The notes below the pieces were generated by a model that did not search any database, had not been told where the DNA came from, and was given only the letters and a program-made list of their open reading frames with translations. The position numbers and the translations under genes are program-made. A DNA stretch of 64,000 nt, from the NCBI RefSeq assembly GCF_001434935.1, contig NZ_AZEG01000009.1:1-64000 (forward strand). Reading direction: 5' to 3'. Source of the DNA: Liquorilactobacillus uvarum DSM 19971 (GTDB taxonomy: Bacteria > Bacillota > Bacilli > Lactobacillales > Lactobacillaceae). Position 1 is the stretch's first letter. Every line of letters starts with the position of its first letter. Below are positions 37,538 to 47,770 of the stretch, in pieces.

Positions 37538-39181
37538 ATGAATGAAAAAGCACAACAAATTTTAAACAATCCATTTCTCAATAAAGGGACGGCCTTTACC
37601 GTGGCTGAACGTCAACAATTCGGATTAGCAGGTTTATTGCCTCCGCATGTCCAAACTATAGATGATCAGGCCAAACAAACTTACGCACAGTACCTGACTA
37701 AACCCTCAATGTTAGAGAAACGAATTTTTCTGATGTCTATTTTTAACGAAAATCGTGTCTTATTTTATAAACTTTTCAGCCAACATATTGCTGAATTTAT
37801 GCCAATTGTATATGACCCGACAATTGCTGATACGATCGAAAATTACAGTTCGCTTTTTGTTAACCCTCAAAATGCTGCATTTTTGTCGATTGATGATCCT
37901 GATTCGATGGCTACTGCTTTAAAAAATACAGCTGCTGGTCGAAATATTAAGCTTATTGTCGTAACTGATGCCGAGGGAATTTTAGGAATCGGTGATTGGG
38001 GAACACAAGGGGTTGATATTTCTGTCGGTAAATTAATGGTTTATACAGCTGCTGCAGGAATTGATCCTAGCGAAGTTTTACCTGTTGTTTTGGATGTTGG
38101 AACTAATCGTCAAAGTTTGCTAGATGATCCGTTATATCTTGGAAATCGTCATGAACGTGTGCGTGGTGATAAATACTACGCCTTTGTTGATCGTTTTGTT
38201 CAGACCGCTGAAGATCTTTTCCCAGATTTGTATTTGCATTTTGAAGATTTTGGGCGTGGTAATGCTGCCAATATATTGAATAAATACAAGAATGAAATTG
38301 TAACGTTTAACGATGATATTCAAGGAACTGGGATAATTGTTTTAGCCGGCTTGTTGGGTGCTTTGAACATCTCAGGTGAAAACTTTACTGATCAAGTTTA
38401 TATGAGCTTTGGTGCTGGCACGGCCGGTGCTGGTATTACACAGCGCATATATGAAGAAATGCTGCAACAGGGATTATCAGAAAAAGAGGCTCGTTCGCGA
38501 TTCTATATGGTTGATAAGCAAGGTTTGCTATTTGATGATGATCCAGACTTGACACCAGAACAAAAACCATTTGCCCACAAACGCAGTGAATTTGTTAATG
38601 CAGATGAATTGAAGACTCTTGCAGATGCAGTTAAAGCAGTTCATCCAACGATTCTAGTAGGGACTTCAACTCAACCAGGTGCATTTACAGAAACGATTGT
38701 CAAAGAAATGGCAGCCCATACTGCTCGACCGATTATCTTTCCATTATCTAATCCAACTAAATTAGCCGAAGCGAAGGCTGAAGATTTGTTGAAATGGACA
38801 AACGGAAAAGCTTTAGTTGCTACCGGCATACCAGCTGAACCCGTTGAATTGAACGGTGTCACTTATGAAATAGGGCAAGCTAATAATGCTTTAGTGTATC
38901 CAGGATTAGGTTTAGGCACAATTGCTGCTAAAGCTCGTGTACTTAATGACGAAATGATCAGTAAGGCTGCTCATTCATTAGGTGGAATTGTCGATCCGAC
39001 TGAACCGGGGGCTGCAGTTTTACCACCAGTTACTAAGTTAGATGTCTTTTCACAAACAGTTGCTGAAGCAGTTGCAAAGAGCGCCGTTGTTCAGAAATTG
39101 AACAAGGAACCAATCAAGGATGTGAAAAAAGCAGTTGCTGATTTGAAATGGGTTCCTGAATATGAAGAATTAACAGATTGA
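37538..39181 (+). CDS. mleS: malolactic enzyme
   Basis: Decarboxylates L-malate directly to L-lactate with NAD+ and Mn2+, giving proton-motive force with the permease. A malic-enzyme fold of 547 residues: [15 protein letters not shown] near the N terminus, [16 protein letters not shown]-like [19 protein letters not shown] (Tyr/Lys catalytic region), [12 protein letters not shown] metal site and [15 protein letters not shown] site. NAD-malic enzymes look similar, but mleR and mleP flank it. ATG 37538 is preceded by AAGGGGA at 8 bases. Confidence 0.95.
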   Translation: MNEKAQQILNNPFLNKGTAFTVAERQQFGLAGLLPPHVQTIDDQAKQTYAQYLTKPSMLEKRIFLMSIFNENRVLFYKLFSQHIAEFMPIVYDPTIADTIENYSSLFVNPQNAAFLSIDDPDSMATALKNTAAGRNIKLIVVTDAEGILGIGDWGTQGVDISVGKLMVYTAAAGIDPSEVLPVVLDVGTNRQSLLDDPLYLGNRHERVRGDKYYAFVDRFVQTAEDLFPDLYLHFEDFGRGNAANILNKYKNEIVTFNDDIQGTGIIVLAGLLGALNISGENFTDQVYMSFGAGTAGAGITQRIYEEMLQQGLSEKEARSRFYMVDKQGLLFDDDPDLTPEQKPFAHKRSEFVNADELKTLADAVKAVHPTILVGTSTQPGAFTETIVKEMAAHTARPIIFPLSNPTKLAEAKAEDLLKWTNGKALVATGIPAEPVELNGVTYEIGQANNALVYPGLGLGTIAAKARVLNDEMISKAAHSLGGIVDPTEPGAAVLPPVTKLDVFSQTVAEAVAKSAVVQKLNKEPIKDVKKAVADLKWVPEYEELTD

Positions 39182-39205
39182 TAAAAAAATAGGAGTGTGG
39201 TTGTT

Positions 39206-40174
39206 TTGGCAGCATTTTTAACTTCGTTATCAAGTGTCGGTCAAATTATTCTGGTGATTGCATTGGGATATTTTCTCAGACGCAAAGGCAAATTTGATGA
39301 CAGTTTCAAAGGCAGTATTTCTTTTTTAATCATGAACGTTGCTTTGCCGTTATCGATATTTGTTTCTGTATTAGACAATTTAACACGTAGTAAATTAGCT
39401 AGTCTTTCTAGCGGGTTAATTTATGTGTTAATCAGTTTTGTCAGTGGATATTTAATTGCATGGATCTTGACAAAAGTATTGCGTGTTCGACCTGGTCGCC
39501 GAGGAACATTTATCAACATGTTTGTCAATGCCAATACAATTTTTGTAGGTCTTCCTTTAAATATTGCACTTTTTGGCAATGTCAGTTTACCGTATTTCCT
39601 GATTTATTACGTAGCCAACACAGTTTCAACATGGGCAATCGGTGTTTTCTTTATATCTAATGATGATCCGACCAAGCAGAAAAATAATCAAAACAATAGC
39701 AAGTTCAATTGGAAAAAATTATTACCAGCACCGCTTGTTGGCTTCTTAGTTGCATTGGTTTGGCTCTTGCTAGGATTACCACTACCACAATTCTTTGATA
39801 AGACATTCTCAATGGTCGGTGGTATTGTTACACCAATGTCTTTGATCTATATTGGTATTATTTTGGCAGATGCAGGATTGAAGTCAATTCATTTCGATAA
39901 AGATACAATCTTTGCATTGTTAGGTCGTTTTATTGTAGCACCAGCGATTATGATTGTTATTATGATTATCTTTAAAAATATGGGACAAGCAATCCCAAAT
40001 ATTGAACAAAATACGCTAATTATTCAAACTGCAACACCTGGATTGGCTGTTTTACCGATTTTGGTCGGTCAATCTCACGGAGATGTTGAGTATGCGACAA
40101 ATGTTGTCACAACTAGCACTGTTTTATTCGTTGTAGTCGTCCCAATATTGATGGAAATAGTTAATTTTATTTAG
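39206..40174 (+). CDS. mleP: malate permease, auxin efflux carrier family
   Basis: A membrane protein of 322 residues with about ten hydrophobic helices, of the AEC family. Near the N terminus it reads QIILVIALGYFLRRKGKFDD, a typical family start; LPLNIALFGN and TPGLAVLPILVGQSHGDVEYA near the C terminus fit too. It exchanges malate and lactate or imports malate. TTG 39206 has AGGAG at a 10-base distance; a GTG at 39197 is too close to that site. It follows mleS by 24 bases. Confidence 0.9.
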   Translation: MAAFLTSLSSVGQIILVIALGYFLRRKGKFDDSFKGSISFLIMNVALPLSIFVSVLDNLTRSKLASLSSGLIYVLISFVSGYLIAWILTKVLRVRPGRRGTFINMFVNANTIFVGLPLNIALFGNVSLPYFLIYYVANTVSTWAIGVFFISNDDPTKQKNNQNNSKFNWKKLLPAPLVGFLVALVWLLLGLPLPQFFDKTFSMVGGIVTPMSLIYIGIILADAGLKSIHFDKDTIFALLGRFIVAPAIMIVIMIIFKNMGQAIPNIEQNTLIIQTATPGLAVLPILVGQSHGDVEYATNVVTTSTVLFVVVVPILMEIVNFI

Positions 40175-40222
40175 TTAAAATAAAATAAAATTAAATCTAC
40201 AGAGAAATTGTACAAAGATATA

Positions 40223-40275
40223 AAAGAAGAGAGTGAAACCAAACCGTCTGTTTGGCTTTTCACTCTCTTCTTTAT
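40223..40275 (+). terminator. terminator of mleSP
   Basis: AAAGAAGAGAGTGAAA pairs with TTTCACTCTCTTCTTT, with an inner CCAAAC/GTTTGG hairpin; T-rich tail. Confidence 0.85.
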
Positions 40276-40342
40276 TTATTAGGAAAAGGAGTCGGATAGG
40301 GGGAAATGCAATAAATATGGGGTTAAAGAAAAAGATTATATT

Positions 40343-40440
40343 TTAACCTTATATTATGCTAGTTAACGTATTCAATAGTCAGTTTTTCGAGTTAACTACG
40401 AATTGCTCAGAGTTAACTCAAACTATGGTTACAATTCACA
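40343..40440. repeat. diverged intergenic repeat, copy 1
   Basis: Aligns by eye with 53921-54014: TTAACCTTATATTATGC, CAGTTTTTCG, TACGAATTGCTCAGAGT and AAACTATGGTTACAAT match TTACCCTTATGTTATGC, AAGTTTTTTCG, CATGAAGTGCTCACAGT and AAACTATATTTGCAAT. Function unknown; it lies about 70 bases after a terminator. Confidence 0.55.
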
Positions 40441-40509
40441 ATTAATACACGAGGTTTATCAAATATTTGCATACTTTCTTAGCATATTCAGGCAGTAACA
40501 ACTGTTTTG

Positions 40510-41301
40510 TTAAATCCGATTAGTTTCGGGTTGCTTGAGTGCTTTTTTCATATTGCTGACATAATCAATCAATTTTTCTTCAGCATGTGTTCCTTCCTGC
40601 GCAATTATTTTTACGATTGCTGAACCCACAATCACGCCATCAGCGGTTTTTGCGATTTCGACGGCTTGCTCCGGCGAATGAATTCCAAAGCCAACCGCAA
40701 TAGGGGCATCTGTAAATCGTTTAATGTTAGAAACCATCGTGTCCAAATCAGTTGTAATTCTGTCGCGGGCTCCTGTTACTCCAAGTGAGGAAACAGCATA
40801 AACAAATCCATCAGTCCCTGCAACAATTTTTTTTATGCGATTTCCTGAAGTAGGAGCTACTAAAGGAATCAAAGAGCAATCGGCCTTTTTAGCGAATACT
40901 GCGACTTCTGAGCGCTCCTCTACCGGAAGATCAGGGATGATAACACCATTGATATTTAGTTGTTGACAAGCACTAAAAAATTTATCGTAGCCGTACTTGA
41001 AAATATTGTTCAAGTAAACTAAAAGTACCAGTGGAACAGTGGTCTTCTCACGAATCTTAGCAACCATTTCAAATACTCGCTTTGTTGAAACACCATTTTT
41101 AAAAGCCCTTAAACCAGCTTCTTGTATTACTGGACCATCAGCTATAGGATCGCTGAAAGGGACACCGATCTCAATTACATCAGTTCCTGCATCAGCTAAA
41201 GTTTTTACATAATCAATCGATTTTTCAAAGTTTGGATCACAAGCAACAACAAAACCAATGAAGGCTTTTTTATTTTTAAAAGCATTACTAATATTAGTCA
41301 T
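40510..41301 (-). CDS. trpA: tryptophan synthase alpha subunit
   Basis: Cleaves indole-3-glycerol phosphate to indole, which passes to TrpB. TIM barrel with catalytic Glu in [22 protein letters not shown] and Asp in [12 protein letters not shown]; phosphate loop GVTGARDRI and [13 protein letters not shown] 41301 is chosen; it overlaps the trpB end by 8 bases. 263 residues. Last gene of trpDCFBA. Confidence 0.96.
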   Translation of the reverse strand: MTNISNAFKNKKAFIGFVVACDPNFEKSIDYVKTLADAGTDVIEIGVPFSDPIADGPVIQEAGLRAFKNGVSTKRVFEMVAKIREKTTVPLVLLVYLNNIFKYGYDKFFSACQQLNINGVIIPDLPVEERSEVAVFAKKADCSLIPLVAPTSGNRIKKIVAGTDGFVYAVSSLGVTGARDRITTDLDTMVSNIKRFTDAPIAVGFGIHSPEQAVEIAKTADGVIVGSAIVKIIAQEGTHAEEKLIDYVSNMKKALKQPETNRI

Positions 41302-42502
41302 AAATTTTTTCCCCCCGATAACGTGCAATTGCAGCTACATCTTTGTCTCCGCGTCCAGAAAGGTTGCAGACGATAATTTGATCCGTACTCATCTGAGGTG
41401 CAAGTTTTTTTACGTAGGCAACAGCATGACAACTTTCAATTGCAGCAATGATTCCTTCCTCACGCGCGAGATATTCAAAAGCTTCGACAGCTTCATCATC
41501 TGTGATGCCTACATACTCGGCACGATTTTGGGCTGCTAATTCAGCATGTTCTGGACCGATCCCAGGATAATCAAGTCCCGCTGAAATTGAATAAACTTCA
41601 TCGATTTGGCCATCATCATTCTGTAAAAATATGGATTTCATACCATGAAAAATACCAGTTGTTCCGCGTTCTAAGGTTGCAGCGTGTTTTTCGGTATCAA
41701 CACCTTTTCCCGCTGCCTCACAACCGATCAATCTCACATCCTTGTCTTTGATAAAATGATAGAAAGCACCAATAGCGTTACTGCCGCCCCCCACGCAAGC
41801 AACGATGGCATCAGGGAGTTTGCCTGTTTCATTAATCAATTGCTTTTTTATCTCTGCACTGATGCATGCTTGAAAATCGCGAACCATTGTTGGAAAAGGA
41901 TGGGGTCCCATAACAGAACCGATTACGTAATGTGTATCTTCGGTCCTGCTTGCCCATTCCTGCATGGCTGCATTAACGGCATCTTTAAGCGTACCAGTAC
42001 CAGTTGTCACAGAATGCACCTTTGCACCGAGCAGGCGCATACGATAAACATTGAGAGACTGTCGCTTGGTATCGACTTCTCCCATAAAAATTTCACATTT
42101 CATTCCCATAAGTGCGGCAACTGTCGCTGTAGCCACACCATGTTGTCCGGCACCAGTTTCAGCAATTACTCTTGTTTTTTTCATTTTTTTAGCCAATAGA
42201 ATTTGTCCTAAAACATTATTGATTTTATGAGAACCAGTGTGATTGAGGTCTTCGCGCTTAAAATAAATTTGTGCACCGCCAAGATCTTTAGACATTCTTT
42301 GAGCATGATATAAAAGTGAAGGGCGGTTTGCGTACTTGTGTAGCAAATCAGTGAGCTCTTTTTTAAAAGTAGGGTCATTTTTGTAATAATTATAAGCTTT
42401 TACTAACCGATCGATCTCATGCATTAAGGTTTCGGGAATATATTGACCACCAAATTCACCAAAACGTCCTGCTTTTTGTTCTTTTTTTAGATCATTTTGC
42501 AT
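41294..42502 (-). CDS. trpB: tryptophan synthase beta subunit
   Basis: PLP enzyme that joins indole and serine. [16 protein letters not shown] starts the protein; the PLP lysine is in [15 protein letters not shown] (about 85) and the phosphate-binding loop is [10 protein letters not shown] (about 228). ATG 42502 has AAGGAG 8 bases upstream and overlaps trpF. 402 residues. Confidence 0.97.
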   Translation of the reverse strand: MQNDLKKEQKAGRFGEFGGQYIPETLMHEIDRLVKAYNYYKNDPTFKKELTDLLHKYANRPSLLYHAQRMSKDLGGAQIYFKREDLNHTGSHKINNVLGQILLAKKMKKTRVIAETGAGQHGVATATVAALMGMKCEIFMGEVDTKRQSLNVYRMRLLGAKVHSVTTGTGTLKDAVNAAMQEWASRTEDTHYVIGSVMGPHPFPTMVRDFQACISAEIKKQLINETGKLPDAIVACVGGGSNAIGAFYHFIKDKDVRLIGCEAAGKGVDTEKHAATLERGTTGIFHGMKSIFLQNDDGQIDEVYSISAGLDYPGIGPEHAELAAQNRAEYVGITDDEAVEAFEYLAREEGIIAAIESCHAVAYVKKLAPQMSTDQIIVCNLSGRGDKDVAAIARYRGEKIYD

Positions 42503-43076
42503 TTCTAACACTCCTTATAAATTCTTTTATTTTCTGAGGATCTTTTTTTCCATTTGTTTCAACACCGGAACTGACATCAACGATATCAGGGTGGAATTTT
42601 TCGATAACTTGTGTGACGTTGCTGGCATTGAGACCACCAGCAATAACAAATGGACGTTGCGGGCGAGTTAACTTATTCAAGTCAGCTTTTTTTCCTGAAC
42701 CAGGTTTTGGAGAATCAAACATAATGTATTCTGCGGGTGAATTATTAGTAGATTGGTTGCTTCTTTTGACTTGAATAATTTCCAAGCCTTTTTTTTGTAA
42801 AAATTTGATTTGTTCATAAGAAACAGTGCCGTGCAGCTGTGCAACTTGGATAATTCCCATTGAATATAAAGCCAACACATCTTTGTTTGACGGTTCAACA
42901 AAAACTCCAACGGTTTTGATTGAAGGAGAGAGCAGAGAATGTAGCTTTTTTGCTCGTTCAAAAGAGATTTGTCGTTGACTGGGAGCAAAGACAAAACCAA
43001 TAAATTCTGGGAACAGTTTGTTTACAGCATGAATATCTTGTTGTTGGTTCAAGCCGCATATTTTGATTTCAGTCAA
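42492..43076 (-). CDS. trpF: phosphoribosylanthranilate isomerase
   Basis: Amadori isomerase of the tryptophan pathway. [10 protein letters not shown] holds the catalytic Cys; later blocks are [24 protein letters not shown] with catalytic Asp, AGGLNASNV and [16 protein letters not shown] start with AAAGG at 9 bases; it overlaps trpC by 8 bases. 194 residues, normal. Confidence 0.95.
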   Translation of the reverse strand: MTEIKICGLNQQQDIHAVNKLFPEFIGFVFAPSQRQISFERAKKLHSLLSPSIKTVGVFVEPSNKDVLALYSMGIIQVAQLHGTVSYEQIKFLQKKGLEIIQVKRSNQSTNNSPAEYIMFDSPKPGSGKKADLNKLTRPQRPFVIAGGLNASNVTQVIEKFHPDIVDVSSGVETNGKKDPQKIKEFIRSVRNAK

Positions 43077-43860
43077 GATGATCTACCTTTCTGAGGCTAG
43101 TGATCAAAGCTTTTTTATTGGTTGAGTGCATCAGATATTCGCCGATTAGAACGCCGTTGACCCCAGCTTGCTTCAGTTTAGAAATATCTTGTTTTTTCTT
43201 TATGCCACTTTCTGATATGAGAAGAACATTTGAAGGAACATATTTTTGGAGTTGAATAGTTGTTTGAAGACTGACATCGAAAGTCTTTAAGTTTCGGTTG
43301 TTAATGCCGATGATTCGAGCATGGGCGGCCAGTGCACGGTCTATTTCATTTTTGTTATGAACTTCAACAATTGCCGACATTCCAAGAGTATTCGCTAATC
43401 TGAGAAATGATTTTAGTTGTTGATTGGTCAAAATTGCAACAATAAGGAGAATAATACTTGCACCATTTGCCTTTGCTTCGTAGATCATATAAGGGTCGAT
43501 GGTAAAGTCTTTTCTGAGTAATGGGGTACTTGTCGAAGCCGCAATTTCTTGTAGAAATTTTAAATTTCCCTGAAAGTGATCCTTTTCAGTTAAAACTGAA
43601 ATGGCAGTGGCACCAGCTGCAGCATACTCTTCGGCGATTTGCATATAGGAGAAGTGATTGACAAGGACTCCCTTGGATGGCGAAGCCTTCTTAACTTCGG
43701 CAATAATGCTTAAGCTATCAGCAGCTAGCTTTTTCTCAAAAAGAAAGTTTTTGTTAAGGGGAATAGTCGCAACTTGTCTCATTAATGCATCTATATTGAG
43801 TACTTTTTGTCGTGCCTGCATGTTTCTTCTGGTGGATTGGACAAGTTCATCTAAAATCAT
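43069..43860 (-). CDS. trpC: indole-3-glycerol phosphate synthase
   Basis: Closes the indole ring. Motifs: [61 protein letters not shown] and [13 protein letters not shown]. 263 residues; overlaps trpD by 4 bases. Confidence 0.96.
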   Translation of the reverse strand: MILDELVQSTRRNMQARQKVLNIDALMRQVATIPLNKNFLFEKKLAADSLSIIAEVKKASPSKGVLVNHFSYMQIAEEYAAAGATAISVLTEKDHFQGNLKFLQEIAASTSTPLLRKDFTIDPYMIYEAKANGASIILLIVAILTNQQLKSFLRLANTLGMSAIVEVHNKNEIDRALAAHARIIGINNRNLKTFDVSLQTTIQLQKYVPSNVLLISESGIKKKQDISKLKQAGVNGVLIGEYLMHSTNKKALITSLRKVDHLD

Positions 43861-44879
43861 AAAGCAATCACATCACTATTGGATAATTCAGCAAAAGTGT
43901 CTAATTTTTTCAGCGCTAAACCGGAATCAATTGCTTTTTCGGCAAGTTTTAAAGCAGCTTTTAATTGAACTTGGGGTTTGGCAATATGAATTGCTGCCGC
44001 TGCGTTCAATAACACGACATCTCTTTTAGGACCCTTCTCCCCCGCGAGAATATTACGTGTGATTTCTGCATTTCTCTGTGCAGATCCGCCGAGTAGATCT
44101 TCAGGTGTGCAACGACTTAATCCAAATTGTTCGGGAGTAATTTCATATTTTTGCAGATGTTCATTTTGGAATTCAACAACGTCTGTTGGGGCAGTTAATG
44201 ATATTTCATCTAAACCATCTTGTCCATGGACGATCATTGCAGAGGTTACATCTAACTTCTGTAAAACAGAAGGCATTATATCCAACAGCTTTTCATCATA
44301 AACTCCTAGAAGCTGCATTGATGCATGAGCTGGATTGGCTAATGGCCCTAAAATGTTAAAAATTGTTCGAATACCTAATTCCTTACGTACAGGAGCAACA
44401 AAACGCATTGCTTTGTGGTATTTTTGTGCAAATAAAAAACAAATATTTTCCTTCTGTAATATTTGCTGTGAGCGGGCAGATGAGGTAGAGATATTTATTC
44501 CTAAGGCTTCTAAGACATCGGCTGCTCCGCTCATTGAGGACGCTGCTCGATTACCGTGTTTAGCAACTGGAATACCAGCGGCTGATACAACGAAGGCTGA
44601 AGTAGTCGAAATATTGAATGAATTTGAATGATCGCCACCAGTTCCAACGATTTCCAATGCAGGTTGTAGAGTCTTAAAAGCGTGAGCATGTTTTCTCATT
44701 GCTGCGGCAGCTCCTGCTATTTCATCAATGGTCTCTTGCTTCATTGTCAATGCTGTTAAAAATGAAGCAATTTGAACATTATTCGCTTTACCGTTCATAA
44801 TTTCATTAGTAGCTGTCTGTGCTTGCTCGAACGTCAGATTTTCGTTGTTAACAACTTTTTTGATAATTTCGTTAATCAT
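43857..44879 (-). CDS. trpD: anthranilate phosphoribosyltransferase
   Basis: Transfers the phosphoribosyl group of PRPP to anthranilate. [22 protein letters not shown] and [21 protein letters not shown] are the PRPP/anthranilate loops. ATG 44879 is chosen since GGAGG lies 8 bases upstream; an in-frame ATG at 44894 precedes that site. 340 residues. First gene of the five-gene trpDCFBA unit behind its own T-box. Confidence 0.96.
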   Translation of the reverse strand: MINEIIKKVVNNENLTFEQAQTATNEIMNGKANNVQIASFLTALTMKQETIDEIAGAAAAMRKHAHAFKTLQPALEIVGTGGDHSNSFNISTTSAFVVSAAGIPVAKHGNRAASSMSGAADVLEALGINISTSSARSQQILQKENICFLFAQKYHKAMRFVAPVRKELGIRTIFNILGPLANPAHASMQLLGVYDEKLLDIMPSVLQKLDVTSAMIVHGQDGLDEISLTAPTDVVEFQNEHLQKYEITPEQFGLSRCTPEDLLGGSAQRNAEITRNILAGEKGPKRDVVLLNAAAAIHIAKPQVQLKAALKLAEKAIDSGLALKKLDTFAELSNSDVIAL

Positions 44880-44929
44880 AAGGTATTCCTCCATTTAATT
44901 GAATATTAATTTGTCAGTGGCTTAACATT

Positions 44930-44968
44930 TTAAAGTGTGGAGAAATGCCATCGCATTTTAAATTCCAT
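44930..44968 (-). CDS. 12-codon ORF between the T-box and trpD
   Basis: MEFKMRWHFSTL, with AAGGAGG 6 bases before its ATG. It lies after the T-box terminator and 50 bases before trpD; no counterpart exists in front of trpE. One codon is Trp. It may be a translated leader, a coupling device or chance; coding evidence is only the ribosome binding site. Confidence 0.35.
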   Translation of the reverse strand: MEFKMRWHFSTL

Positions 44969-44996
44969 TGATATCCTCCTTCGAAAAAAAGACTAC

Positions 44997-45308
44997 AAAA
45001 AAATCCGTCCATAACATGTTCGTTAAGGACGGATTTTCCGCGGTGCCACCTTATTTTGGAATCAAAGAGAACGCAAATAAGCAAAATGCGTATCCGATTC
45101 CACACTTGCTAGAGTGCAAACACACTCCTGATAACTGACGTATATCGTACGTTGCGAAGTACTAACGGAATTTACCCGTGTTCATCGCACCCTCAGTGGT
45201 CCATTTAGTAGTCTGCGTTCAGCCAAATTCTCAGCAACATTGGCTCTCTGAATGTGCACGGCTACCTTGATCTCCACTTCAACGGTTTGCATGGACGAAT
45301 ATTAAGTT
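44997..45308 (-). ncRNA. T-box leader of trpDCFBA
   Basis: On the minus strand the T-box bulge AAGGTGGCACCGCGG is at 45038-45052 and the specifier region reads TAAATGGACC with TGG (Trp). The terminator pairs AAATCCGTCC with GGACGGATTT and is followed by T. The whole leader is almost a copy of 47417-47727. Confidence 0.92.
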
Positions 45309-45314
45309 AAGGAA

Positions 45315-45343
45315 AGATTAAACCATTATGAGATAAATGTCAA
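45315..45343 (-). promoter_or_regulatory. trpDCFBA promoter
   Basis: TTGACA (45338-45343), 17-base spacer, TAATCT (45315-45320) on the minus strand, directly after trpG. Confidence 0.8.
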
Positions 45344-45350
45344 TATAAAA

Positions 45351-45926
45351 TCATTTTATTTTCAAAAAATTTGTAATGATTCTATTTCCAACAGCTCTGG
45401 GAGTCATAATTGATTCTGGATGAAATTGAACGCCGAAAAGTTTTTGTGACGTATTTGAAATCGACATAATGTTTTCATCATCAGACACAGAAGTTACAGT
45501 AAAAGTACTTGGTAATGTCTGAGGATCAAGAACCAATGAATGATAACGAGCGGCTTTAAAAAGATGTGGACAACCAACAAACAAAGGATCAGCAACTGTT
45601 TGCTGGATTAGAGAAGTTTTTCCATGCATTAATTGATGTGCACGATTAATTTTGGTTCCAAAGGCTGCAGCAATAACTTCTATTCCCATACAAACACCAA
45701 GAATTGGGATTGTACCTTTGAATCTTTTAACTAGATCAAGGCTTATTCCTGCATCTTTTGGAGAACCGGGACCTGGAGAGATAAAAATATGATCTGGATG
45801 CATTTGCTCGATCATTTCGCAGGTCAGTTCATCATTTTTATATACTTGAATGTCGCTGCTTAAACCGCCAATCTGTTGATACAAGTTATATGTGAAACTA
45901 TCATAGTTATCAATTAAGAGTTCCAT
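45351..45926 (-). CDS. trpG: anthranilate synthase glutamine amidotransferase
   Basis: Class I glutaminase giving ammonia to TrpE. Catalytic Cys in ILGVCMGIEVIAAAFG, His/Glu in GVQFHPESIMT; LLIDNYDSFTYNLYQ at the N terminus. May also serve PabB, as no pabA is seen. Overlaps trpE by 17 bases. 191 residues. Confidence 0.94.
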   Translation of the reverse strand: MELLIDNYDSFTYNLYQQIGGLSSDIQVYKNDELTCEMIEQMHPDHIFISPGPGSPKDAGISLDLVKRFKGTIPILGVCMGIEVIAAAFGTKINRAHQLMHGKTSLIQQTVADPLFVGCPHLFKAARYHSLVLDPQTLPSTFTVTSVSDDENIMSISNTSQKLFGVQFHPESIMTPRAVGNRIITNFLKIK

Positions 45927-47385
45927 TGTTTTTCCCTCCTGTTACTTTATTAAAAGCAAGATCTACAGCGCGTGCCTTGTTTAAACATTCTTGATATTCG
46001 TGTTTTGGGATGCTGTCTGCAACTATGCCAGCACCTGTATGAATAACTGCTTTGTCGCTTGTTTTGTGGACCATTCTAATTCCAATACAGACATCCATAT
46101 CACCGTTAAAGCACAGATATCCAAAACATCCGCCATAGACTCCTCGTTTTGTCCTTTCAAGTTCATCAATAAGCTGAATTGCTCTGATTTTAGGAGCACC
46201 TGATAAGGTTCCCGCCGGAAAGACAGCTTCTAGAATATCTAAGACACTCTTGTCAGATGCTGCGACACTCTTAATGGTCGAAGCTAAATGCATGATTTTA
46301 GAATAACGTTCTAGTTGGGCATGCGCGGTAACGTGAACACTGCCAAATTGACTTACTTGTCCAAGGTCGTTTCTTCCTAGGTCGACCAGCATATTATGTT
46401 CGGATAATTCTTTGGGATCATTTTGCAATTCATGCGCAAATTTTTCATCTTCTGCAGGTGTTTTTCCGCGGCGGCGTGTTCCTGCTAGTGGGTAAGTAAC
46501 AAGTTGTTCTGAAAATTTTGTTACTAATGTTTCTGGTGAGGCACCGGCAATTTGAAAATTGTTTTGATGAAAGTAAAAATTGTATGGTGAAGGGTCGCTT
46601 TGAGCGAGTTGTTGTGCTACAGGGATCAGTGATCCCTTAGCATGGCAGCTGTGTGGATTAGAATAGATTAATTGAAAAATATCTCCATTTTTGATATGCA
46701 ATTGGGTTTTCGCTATTCCAGTTGAAAAATCCTTTATAGAATGTTGCAATTTAAAAGGTGATAACTGCACTAAATTGGGCTTTTCTAACTCTTGATTTAG
46801 TAATGCTAGTATTTTTTGCTTGATTAAATGAAGTTTTTTATCTGCCTGCATGTAATTTTTGCGCAAGTTTTGACTAGCAATACTTTGAATGAGAAATAAA
46901 CGGTGATCAGAATGACGATAAGCGATAACAAAGTTGCATAGCAAGAGACCAGCATCTTTTAAGTTATCAGGATTAGCATGGTTGAAAGTAATTTTTTTTA
47001 AATAATATTTTGTATATTCGTAGCTAAAATACCCAACTAAGCCACCTGTGAATGGTGGTAATCCTTGTATTTTAGGTTGTTGATGTTTTAGAAGCAGTTT
47101 TTCAATATAGGTATGCGGATCTTGTTTGATGATTTGTTCATTGTGCCCTGTTTGCACCGATATTGAACCGTCGAGTACAGTTATACTTGCTTGAGGTTCT
47201 AGTGCGAAGTAGCTGTATTTTTCTTTCTTGTGGTCCGCAATGGTTAGTTGGAAACAATCTCCAAGCTGATCACAGATTTGAGTTAGTTTAAAAACATTCA
47301 GATTTTTTATTTCAAACGAGATGCTAATTGGAATACAAGGGTATGTTTCTGCTAATGGTGTGATACTTTCGATGTTTTGCGTCAT
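45910..47385 (-). CDS. trpE: anthranilate synthase component I
   Basis: Makes anthranilate from chorismate. The chorismate-binding half contains YPLAGTRRRGKTPAEDEKF, ELSEHNMLVDLGRNDLG, FPAGTLSGAPKIRA and GIRMVHKTSDKAVIHTGAGIV. The N-terminal regulatory half is divergent. 491 residues. GGAGG lies 7 bases before the ATG. First gene of trpEG, behind its own T-box; transcripts passing trpG would meet the second T-box. Confidence 0.96.
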   Translation of the reverse strand: MTQNIESITPLAETYPCIPISISFEIKNLNVFKLTQICDQLGDCFQLTIADHKKEKYSYFALEPQASITVLDGSISVQTGHNEQIIKQDPHTYIEKLLLKHQQPKIQGLPPFTGGLVGYFSYEYTKYYLKKITFNHANPDNLKDAGLLLCNFVIAYRHSDHRLFLIQSIASQNLRKNYMQADKKLHLIKQKILALLNQELEKPNLVQLSPFKLQHSIKDFSTGIAKTQLHIKNGDIFQLIYSNPHSCHAKGSLIPVAQQLAQSDPSPYNFYFHQNNFQIAGASPETLVTKFSEQLVTYPLAGTRRRGKTPAEDEKFAHELQNDPKELSEHNMLVDLGRNDLGQVSQFGSVHVTAHAQLERYSKIMHLASTIKSVAASDKSVLDILEAVFPAGTLSGAPKIRAIQLIDELERTKRGVYGGCFGYLCFNGDMDVCIGIRMVHKTSDKAVIHTGAGIVADSIPKHEYQECLNKARAVDLAFNKVTGGKNNGTLN

Positions 47386-47416
47386 TTTGTTTCCTCCGTT
47401 TTATAAAAAAGTTTAC

Positions 47417-47727
47417 AAAAAATCCGTCCATAACATGATTGTTAAGGACGGATTTTCCGCGGTGCCACCTTATTTTGAAATCGAAGAGAACGCAAATAAA
47501 CAAAATGCGTATCTGATTCCACACTTGCCAGAGTGCAAACACACTCCTGATAACTGACGTATATCGTACGTTGTGAAGTACTAACGGAATCTATCCGCGT
47601 TCATCACACCCTCAGTGGTCCATTTAGCAGTCTGCGTTCAGCCAAATTCTCAGCAATATCGGCTCTCTGTGTGCGCACGGCCACCTTGATCTCCACTTCA
47701 ACGGTTTGTATGGACGAATATTAAGTT
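47417..47727 (-). ncRNA. T-box leader of trpEG
   Basis: Bulge sequence AAGGTGGCACCGCGG at 47457-47471 (minus strand), terminator AATCCGTCC/GGACGGATT and Trp specifier TGG within TAAATGGACC. Near-identical to the leader at 44997-45308, differing at scattered positions only. Confidence 0.92.
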
Positions 47728-47733
47728 AAAGAA

Positions 47734-47762
47734 AGATTAAAATAAGTAAAACGATTTGTCAA
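47734..47762 (-). promoter_or_regulatory. trpEG promoter
   Basis: TTGACA (47757-47762), 17-base spacer, TAATCT (47734-47739) on the minus strand; the hexamers equal those of the trpDCFBA promoter while the spacers differ. Confidence 0.8.
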
Positions 47763-47770
47763 TAGTTAAA

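Larger units (their letters stand above)
40175..40509. other. mleP-trpA convergent intergenic region
   Basis: Holds the mleP terminator (40223-40275) and copy 1 of the intergenic repeat (40343-40440), which is rich in GTTAAC. No gene was seen. Confidence 0.6.

Noticed and set aside
41684-42199. 171-codon ORF on the plus strand
   Set aside because: It is fully antisense to trpB, has no ribosome binding site and encodes Cys/His-rich low-likelihood protein.
47324-47557. Short ORFs within the Trp T-box leaders (both strands)
   Set aside because: They reflect the structured, duplicated T-box sequence; similar ORFs in both copies are due to the duplication.
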